A stretch of 64,000 nucleotides of DNA from Utricularia gibba. Taxonomy: Eukaryota; Streptophyta; Magnoliopsida; Lamiales; Lentibulariaceae. The stretch spans positions 1,178,001 to 1,242,000 of the forward strand of contig CM007992.1 of the NCBI GenBank assembly GCA_002189035.1, written 5' to 3'. The notes below the pieces were generated by a model. That model searched no databases. It saw only the letters and a program-made list of their open reading frames with translations, and was not told the origin of the DNA. How positions within the stretch are numbered: position 1 is the first letter of the stretch; every line of letters starts with the position of its first letter. Shown piece after piece: positions 56,315 to 64,000 of this stretch. The position numbers and the translations under genes are program-made.

Positions 56315-57314
56315 GACCGTAATCTATCACAGTTCCTTCCAACTGACAAACTAGAAGGCAGCAAACATGAAGAGTTAGCAGAAACGGAATTCGCGCTGAT
56401 TGAGAAAGCTTTCGTTTGTGGAGCCAGTCGAAATCCGGCCGGTCGTAAACTCGAAGAAGCTACCAGCTGCCCGCGGTGAGGAAATGGCGTGTCGCAACTC
56501 GCTTCACATGGAATCTTGCCGCTAGAAATTAGGGATTGATTAAGAAATTGATTTTATCATTTAAAAAAACAATAAAAATGTATAATATCAATTATATATT
56601 AAATATAAATACACTTCTAATTTTTTATAAAACATTTCTTCCAAAAGAAATAATGTAAAACCATGAGTAATAAGTGTATGAAGTAGATAATATCATATTA
56701 GAATAATGTGAATCATGAAATTTGATATTAGAACTAAACCCTCATTGTACTAATAGTGGGACAAGCGATACTTTGTATCTTAATACACAATTTCACATTA
56801 ATTATAGGTGAGAGAATATATTTTTAAATAGGGATACTTTATTCTTAATGAAATTTTTTCCTCAAAAGGTAAAAAACGTAAAATTATAAAAATCCATTGC
56901 CCATAATGAATAATTTCATTTAAGAAAAACGTGAATTCTGATATTAAATATATCTCATATATATCAAATAATGATAATTAATTATATTAATGAGGACTAA
57001 GCATACTACTTGAATCAAATAGCGGGAACTAAACGTGCAATTTTGACAAATTGTACGGACTTTAGGCATCCATGTGTCGTTATTAAATATTAACCACGGG
57101 ATTAAGCTTTCTCTAATTGGGTGCTTTGGAATATTCGCAAGAATTCTGGGGTAGCCTTTTGAAAAAAGAAGAATAAGTTGGGTTGCTCTGGAAATGTATA
57201 CTTCCTAATGGGTCAGATTGTAATTTAACTAATTAATCCCTCTTTGTCCCGTTGAGTTTTCACCCTAGAGACGAGAGGAGATCGCAGGTTTTCCATTGAA
57301 GGAAAAGGAGAAAT
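56315..57314. other. Divergent intergenic region, zinc-finger gene and EMC4
   Basis: 1.0 kb between head-to-head start codons. The first 200 bases are probably the zinc-finger gene leader. 56530-57060 is AT-rich; the last 200 bases contain the EMC4 promoter and leader. Confidence 0.45.
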
Positions 57315-58582
57315 ATGGATAAAGGCAAAGCTGTTATGGGTTCTGGCCGCCGTTGGGCCGTGGAGTTTACGGACAATTCCATGTCCAATTGGTCGCGGGA
57401 CATTCATGATCCGCCGGGATTCACTCGCGCTTCTCAAGACCAGGTTTGATTTGAATCACTTCTTGTATCGATCCGCTTTTAAGTTTTTTTTTTCTCCCTC
57501 TTTCATTGAACGGTTTAACCTCACTAATGGATAGGATGATTCTGCTGTTAGTAAGCAGAAAAAGGACGCTGAAGCCACATGGAAATCCCAGGTGAAGTTA
57601 CATGTTTTTTGGTGTTGTTTCTTTTGGGTTGCTGATGCTAGTTTATCGGAAGCGAAATAAGTTGGTTTGTGGAATTCAGTACCATCGAAAGTTCTTGCCC
57701 TCTATTTTACGATGCTTATGTTCAACATTTAAGGGCAATTGTCCATTTCTGTAATCTTTGATAAACTCTACTTTTTTCTACTCTGGAATCGATATGTCAA
57801 TGCCTCAGCTTGGCTGCTGTACTTTTTTTTTTTTCTGATTCAAATATGAGGAATGAGCCTATGAGTTGTTTTGTTTCTCTTTTGCAATGGGACTACCCGT
57901 TATTGCAGAAAGCATGGGAAGTTGCTCAAGCTCCTATGAAGAACTTGTTCATGATGGCCTTCATGATGTGGATGGCTGGGAGCACAGTTCATCTTTTTAG
58001 CATCGGTATAACGTTTTCAGCCCTTTTTCAGCCGATCAATGCCCTTCGAGGTGTTGGAAAAGGTAACCCACGTTTATCCTCTAGGATTTTGTTTTCCATT
58101 GCTGGGAGCATCTGACTGTTAATCGTATTTCCTTAGATCTTCATGTGGCTGTTAAAAAGTATGCTGTTTGCTGAAATATATTGTATGATCTTGAATGCAG
58201 TTTTTGAGCCTTTCAAAGACAAGAAAGTAGATCTCCTCGCACCCAAGCTAGCTTTTATTGCCCTTAATTTGGTAGGCTTAGGCCTAGGTGTCTGGAAGGT
58301 TTGTTCTGCAACATGCTTTACATTTGCTCCAGATTCTGCAAACTATGGAACAACTTGGCTAATCTTAGCTCATTTTGGCAGCTGAACACCCTCGGCCTTC
58401 TCCCAACCCATGTATCTGATTGGGTGTCATCTTTGCCTCCGCCTCAGGTTTGATTCTCCCACTTAAACGAGCTGAAAAAGCAACATGAGCATGAAGATGA
58501 GATTTTCCATAGAATTAACACATTATAACCTCTCTTTCAACTCCAGGAAATAGAATATTCGAGTGGTGGCATTCCACTTTAA
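57315..58582 (+). CDS. EMC4: ER membrane protein complex subunit 4
   Basis: Subunit of the ER membrane complex that inserts and folds multi-pass and tail-anchored proteins. Six exons: 57315-57443, 57535-57591, 57909-58062, 58201-58298, 58382-58447 and 58547-58582; phases close to 179 aa, the expected length. The N-terminus is cytosolic (RRWAVEFTDN). The DUF1077 core begins AWEVAQAPMKNLFMMAFMMW and continues GSTVHLFSIGITFSALFQP. A second hydrophobic hairpin follows (KLAFIALNLVGLGLGVWKL), and then TLGLLPTHVSDW near the end, a strongly conserved family block. The protein ends EYSSGGIPL, as in plant EMC4. No anomaly is seen. Confidence 0.95.
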
Positions 58583-59723
58583 GTACCTTCTCCTCCCAAC
58601 CTGGTAAAAGCACGCACGCCGTAAGAAATCTGCAGTGCACTTGAAGTTGGCTGGTTGTTATGTTGGGTAATAGAGGATTGATTCTACACTCACATGTTGA
58701 GGTGAAAGTTTTATTTGACCTTCTTCTGATTCTCGAAATTGAAGAGTTCTTTTGCTTCATCATGCGTTGTTTCGTTTTCATCCCAACCCCACAGAACCGG
58801 AAAAACTAAATCTCAACCACAAGCTCTTACCGTGCAAGGAAGAGCATTTTACTTAGGCAAATATGGATCCGATCATTATTTGGTACATTCGGGATTGATA
58901 TATCTATTCATATTTTTACACGATTTTCATGCATATCGAATATATACATATATTAAAACAAATTATGGGATTTCTTTTTTTAGCATTTTTTTGGTTGGAA
59001 TGATTAGTACGAGATTAATTTTGTATTTTGCTGTGGTGTCAATAATTTGTAGTTAAATATCGTTATCGAACTCTCAATTACTAATGATTTGATGACTCGG
59101 ATGAATTTATTTTGCAATGGTCAATTGGATCAAATGTAATACAAGGGGCTAGTCGCGATATTTTACATTAATTTTGAATAAATTAGGTGATGTGTTTAAA
59201 ATAGATGAATCTTTATAATTTTCTTTAAAAAAAAATAGAAAAATATAAATATTAGATGTATAAAACGAATATCATGTGAAAAAAGTATAGATTGTAATAT
59301 TTGATATTAAAGCTAAACTCTAACATATGCCAATAGTGAAACAAAAAGCATCAGTGTTTAGTATCTAAATATAAGATGAAAGGTCTAATTACGATATACC
59401 ATATTGATTGTAGATGATGATAAGAGGTCAATATAATTAAATAAAGAAATATTCCTAATTTTATATAACTTTTTTTTGAAATAGAAAATCAAAAAATTAT
59501 GAATATTTTTTATTCAAAGCAAATAATAATATATAAGTAAAATGTATGTCATGACATCAAATTCAATTTTCAACCATATCATAAATTAACTATTTTTTAG
59601 ACTAATGTGGTATAGTTCATTATTCTCCATAATATGTTTTAAGGAGTGGTTGATGCTGATTCTAGTCGTGAAGAAGTAGAATGAGAGCAAACGGGAAGGC
59701 ACATAAAGGCAAGTGTCGCTTCT
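58583..59723. other. Spacer between convergent EMC4 and LRR genes
   Basis: The first 300 bases probably include the EMC4 3' UTR. From 58900 the sequence is AT-rich. No coding frame with any family resemblance. Confidence 0.45.
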
Positions 59724-61583
59724 TCAAGTTTCAACAGAAACATATCGAGCAACGTTGCTTTTTGATCTTTCTTTCATCTTCTTATCATCTTGCTTGCTGC
59801 TGCTCCGAACAATCCGTGAAGTCGAGCTCCACTGACTTTGCAGCAACTTGTTCCCAGATTTCGTTCGATTTCTGTTGTTCCAAACACCATTTCCATTCAC
59901 CCCTTTGGCCTTCGCATCCTCATTTATCTCCCGTGCCTTTTGCAGATCGATCGGATCTTTGTTGAGGAACGCGAGCTTGGGAAGAACAGCACGTACTACT
60001 TTGCGCAGATGGTCATTGCTGGTGTTTGCTTGAAGAGGGTTTCCGGAAAGATCTAAAGCCATTAGAGAATTGTAGTTGGCTACGAGCTGACCAAGTGCTT
60101 TTGCTGCTGTAATCTTGTTGTTGCTTAAATCTAAAACAGTCAGCTTCAACAGCCTGTGCAGCCCTTCAACCATGCTGATCTTGTTTCCGGAAAGGTACAG
60201 CTCTTTGATCATCGTGCAGCTTGAAAGACCTACGGGAAAGAAGTTCCAGTTTCATACAGAATGGTGCCTCTGTGAAAAGAATCAAACGCTTTCTTTTTCT
60301 TTGTTTTGTACCTTGGCCGATCCGGGAAATCCGATTGTGGCTGAGATCAAGGTTTCTCAAACGCGTCAGCTCTCTGAAGCCTTGAATGGTTTGTATCTTG
60401 TTCCTGGACAAATCAAGAACATGCAGGCTTTTTGGGAGAGAGTCTTGTGGGATATTGACTGCAGGAAAAGGGAAAGAAGAGCTGAGGGAGGTTTCACGTA
60501 ATCTTTGTTTCTTCTGGCTAACAAACAGCATACCGATGGAGTTGCCGGAGAGATTGATGGCTCGGAGACTCGACAAATGCGACATGGAGGGTATAACTTT
60601 GAGTCCAACACCTGCAACATAAGCCACAGTGGAAGAGGAATCAAGGGACTGGACCAAACTACTTGCGTGGGTGATCTCTGAAGATCCTCGAGTTTTGTTT
60701 CCAGGAGAAGATGGGAACACAGAAGCATCTTCTTCATCTTGATCTTGATCTTGATCTGCAACATGATCTATTTCATCAGGGGGCAGTGTAGGAGATTCCA
60801 TGACCCATTGACTGACTCTTGACAAGGAGATAGCAGCAACAGGCCCTTGAGATTCACTTTCCTCCACGAAAGTGTTGATCGGGATTTCAGCAAAAGGGGA
60901 CGACTTTGGTTTCTGGGAGATGTTGTCGTTCCAGAGGAGTAAGTTCCAGAGCAAACTCTGGCTTTTAGAGGGAAGTATCCGCGCAGAGGAATGCTTCTTG
61001 ATCTCTTTGTCTTCCCGGCAACGAGGTTCCATCGGATTTGAATCCATCCTCATGGCGATTTCCCGACAAGAGACAGATTTTGGATTTATCTGCTGATTCC
61101 TAATCCGCAGCACACCCAAATCCGAACATGATCGTTTCAACCCACAAGAAAAAGCCAAGAATTCAGCTTTTTCCTTGTCATCCTCTCGTTCCAGCTCCTT
61201 CGCGTCCTCCCACGCCTCCGCGCTGTGAAAAGTGGTTTCCTCATCGGAACCGGAGTCTGCATCAGGATTGCACGGCGCGGTTGCCGGAGGAGACTCAGCT
61301 TCATGGTTCATAACTTTGGCCTTGGGACGAAAACTCCCGACTTTACTCAACACACGAGTAGCGCCTTTTAAACTTAGAGACTTGAAAAGCCGGGGGTTCC
61401 CATCATCAGCCTCAGTTTGCTTCTGCAGCCAGAGAAGTAAAAAGGGTTTAGTATTGCAACCAATTCCGATTAGCCGGAAAACCAGAATCGAACACCAACC
61501 TTCTTCTTCTTCTTCTTCTTCTCCTTCGCCTTCATCTTGCTCACAGCAGAATAACAAAAGCAGCAATCGAATCGCACTCCCAT
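59724..61583 (-). CDS. Leucine-rich-repeat protein (SDS22 / outer-arm dynein LC1-like)
   Basis: Four exons on the minus strand: 61583-61500, 61422-60534, 60458-60312 and 60229-59724; phases close to 541 aa. The N-terminus MGVRFDCCFCYS has Gly2 and a cysteine cluster, so lipid modification is possible. A seven-lysine run encoded by (AAG)7 ends exon 1. Residues 29-300 are acidic, Ser-rich and probably disordered (NHEAESPPATAP, DQDQDQDEED). SDS22-type 22-residue repeats fill about 300-440: LRAINLSGNSI, LHVLDLSRNKI, LRNLDLSHNRI, IKELYLSGNKI, LTVLDLSNNKI and LMALDLSGNPL. A basic, Ser/Asn-rich tail follows. Similar plant proteins are labelled outer arm dynein light chain 1 although flowering plants lack dynein; the real role is unknown. 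A start further upstream is excluded because the frame there runs through a splice acceptor. Confidence 0.85.
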
Positions 61584-64000
61584 TTGTCCGATTCCACTGG
61601 CTAACAAGGCACAAAATCCTCCTCCGAAATCTCTGCACTAACACTGTGGAAAACCAGCAGCATGAAGAAAACCGCCTTCAGCTACCACCTGCGTTTTATG
61701 AGAAGGAGAAAGATGGAAGCTTCCGCCAAATTTCTTATACTTTTTTTTAATATTTGACTTTCTACAAAATATATATTTTTCTAATAGTCATATGCTGATT
61801 CATTTACTACCATATTTTAAAATAATATGTTAATTTGACTCAATAATTTTTATAAAAAATTAAAATTTTAAATATTAGAAATCTTATACTTAAATAATTA
61901 TTTTTATTTTTCTAATATTTATATTTTATACTAAATACATTTAACCTTTAACTCATTATAAAAAAAAATATCAATCCAAAACATGTTCTTAAAACATTGA
62001 TTCATCACTATACAACCATTGTTTAGAAATTGTATGACTGGTTAAAGCATCCATCCACCAAATAATTGTACAAATGATTAGAATGACATGTAAGAGGAAG
62101 ATCAATTAAAAAATCATGCATTAGAATCATAGTATACTTTTTATGTTCTCTATCATATGTTTGTGATTGGTAAAAAGAATGATAACAATGATCTATCACA
62201 TCTGATCATCCCATACCATGTATTGAAAAGTTAGATACTCCAACAATTTAAATCTCTATGAATATATCATTTAGAAAAATGGTCACCTATCCATTATTTT
62301 ACACATAATTATATATAGGGTGATTATTTTTATGGCATAGCTATGAGAGAAAACTCAAGATTCCAACCTTCAAATCCCTATGAACCATTTAGAAAAACAA
62401 TCACTTGCATTTTCCATTATATATACTATAATCAAGAATTTACATAGGGTGGTCATTTTCATCACACAGAGAAAACTCAGGATTACAACCATCCAAATCC
62501 CTATCACTCATTTCTATTATATATGTCATATTAAAAAATGTATATATAAAGTGATTATTTTTATCACACAATCATGAGATAAAACTCAAGACACCAACAA
62601 ATTCTTATAAACCATTTAAACAATTTACAAATAGGATGATTATTTTTATCACATAATCAAGTAATAATGTCTAATTTTGTAAAAGATGTGGAAAAAGCGT
62701 TTGGTGGGAGTTTTATATTGCAAATTGAGGTGCGGAAGGGGGTAGGGCGTTTATTGCACTTCATGTGTGAGGTGTGGGCGTGTGGCGTGAGACACCTGCC
62801 CCCAGGCGTGCTCCTTGACCTGGTTTGTTATTAAAATAGTTAGATTTTTTTTAATTAAATTTTTTTCTGTTTATTTTTTTAATTATTTTGGTTACCGAAT
62901 ATAATATTATTTTAAATATATATTTGTAAAATTTATTTATCAAATATCCTTCTGATTTATGTTTTCAGAATGAAATGGTTTTATTTAAGGATAATATTTG
63001 ATTTTGAATAAATTCTATTTTAATAATCAGTTATGCATTTTCAAAAAAAAGTATTTTTTGAGGAATAGGATAAAAAAAAACCTTAAGCACTATGAATGTT
63101 TTTTGAAAGTTTTTTTTATTTCTAAAATAGTCAAAAAGAATAGCATAATATTTTATAAAATTAAAAACAAAAATAGTTGGAATATAGTGTTTTCAAATAT
63201 TTTTACTTTCTCAAAGAGTAGAGACAGTTTGAAAAAAATAAAACAGAATATTGCATTAATGTTCGATGCATTATAGGATTTTTGGAATTGAGGAATTCTC
63301 TCTAAAGTGATCAAACTTTATTTTATTTACATCACAATTATTTAAAACATTCATATTTATAATTACCCTTTGAAAAAGAAAAAAAGGGTGTAAAATATAA
63401 AGAAATTGCAAATAAGGCTCAAAATATACTTTTTTTTATTGCTTTTTGAAGAGAAAACATAAATTTGGAATATAATATGTGAATATTTCAATATGATTAA
63501 TAAAACCAAAGCAAATATCAAATTGTAATGACAACATCAAACTAGAGGATCTTTAAAAATAATGAAACCATTCTGACTTTCTAAATCAAAGGAGTATCTG
63601 AGGTAGTTTTATAAGCTTTCAAAGTAGGATACTTTTTGGTCTAGAAAAATAAATTTTAAGATGTATGGAACTTGAAATCATGTCTATAGAATTATATAGG
63701 ATTTTTATGGTGCAACACAAGCCATGAATGAAGACACATTAATGGAAAAAGGAGGATGGCTTTGATCTATTGCCAACTTTTGTATATTTCAATGGTTATG
63801 TTGGTGTTTCTGAAATAACATCTCAAGAAGTATTCAATGAAAGAGAATCAAAAAGTCATCTACAAAGAATGAAACACAAAAATGGAGCTTGTAGGAGATT
63901 AGAAGCTAGAAGATTTTGATTATGCATAATTTGTGGAAAAATTGAAAAAGGACATGATTGAACTTGACAAGGATTGCTGATAGAGCAGGTTTATATGGAA
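61584..64000. other. AT-rich spacer at the right end of the window
   Basis: The first 160 bases are promoter or leader of the LRR gene. Beyond 61750 the sequence is AT-rich with no gene. 62690-62830 is a small GC-richer island without a frame. 63680-64000 has more balanced composition, and one frame broken by stops contains a CxxC...GH arrangement, too decayed to assign. Confidence 0.4.

Noticed and set aside
61232-61750. 172-codon plus-strand frame with Ser run
   Set aside because: Antisense of exons 1 and 2 of the LRR gene; the Ser run is the complement of the lysine repeat.
63860-63990. CxxC...GH arrangement resembling a zinc knuckle
   Set aside because: The spacing is not that of a CCHC knuckle and the frame is interrupted by stops on both sides.

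Overview
This window is nuclear DNA from a flowering plant. It has spliced genes with GT-AG introns, AT-rich spacers and plant-only families: an auxin response factor with a miR167 site, a CIPK kinase, chloroplast ATP synthase subunit b', an S-domain receptor kinase, and a plasmodesmal X8 protein. I see no organellar, bacterial or viral block, no rRNA or tRNA, and no CRISPR. I rebuilt each gene by hand from splice junctions, reading-phase bookkeeping and family resemblance. The species cannot be named from this alone.

Layout. 0.2-1.2 kb (-): X8-domain GPI-anchored protein. 3.4-7.4 kb (+): cytosolic NADP-malic enzyme, 19 coding exons. 8.1-12.0 kb (+): organellar tryptophanyl-tRNA synthetase. 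13.3-16.3 kb (+): CIPK23-like kinase. 17.4-21.1 kb (-): ARF6-like auxin response factor, tail-to-tail with the kinase. 21.1-28.9 kb: gene-poor stretch with a foldback repeat. 28.9-30.8 kb (+): cationic amino acid transporter. 31.0-31.5 kb (-): small coiled-coil protein, head-to-head with TRS120 (31.8-37.4 kb, +). 38.9-40.6 kb (-): SLC35F5-like carrier. 41.4-42.1 kb (-): chloroplast ATP synthase b'. 42.9-44.9 kb (-): UGNT1-like nucleotide-sugar transporter. 48.5-50.9 kb (+): intronless SD2-5-like receptor kinase. 51.3-52.4 kb (-): GET2-like ER membrane protein. 52.6-53.6 kb: non-autonomous hAT-type transposon. 55.2-56.3 kb (-): BSD2/DnaJ-type zinc-finger protein. 57.3-58.6 kb (+): EMC4. 59.7-61.6 kb (-): leucine-rich-repeat protein. 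61.6-64 kb: AT-rich spacer.

The genes are mostly housekeeping or signalling genes with unrelated jobs. Three act in the secretory pathway (TRS120 in trafficking, EMC4 and the GET2-like protein in ER membrane insertion). This is neighbourhood, not evidence of a shared system. Two neighbour sets recall Arabidopsis order from memory: CIPK23 with ARF6, and ATPG with UGNT1 and SD2-5.

The observations most worth a second look are single-base frame breaks in two otherwise intact conserved genes (ARF6-like and TRS120), a preserved miR167 site in the ARF, a GC-AG intron in the malic enzyme, the hAT element with near-perfect 8-bp target duplication, and a perfect 26-bp inverted repeat in the gene-poor stretch. 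I found no convincing new biological system.
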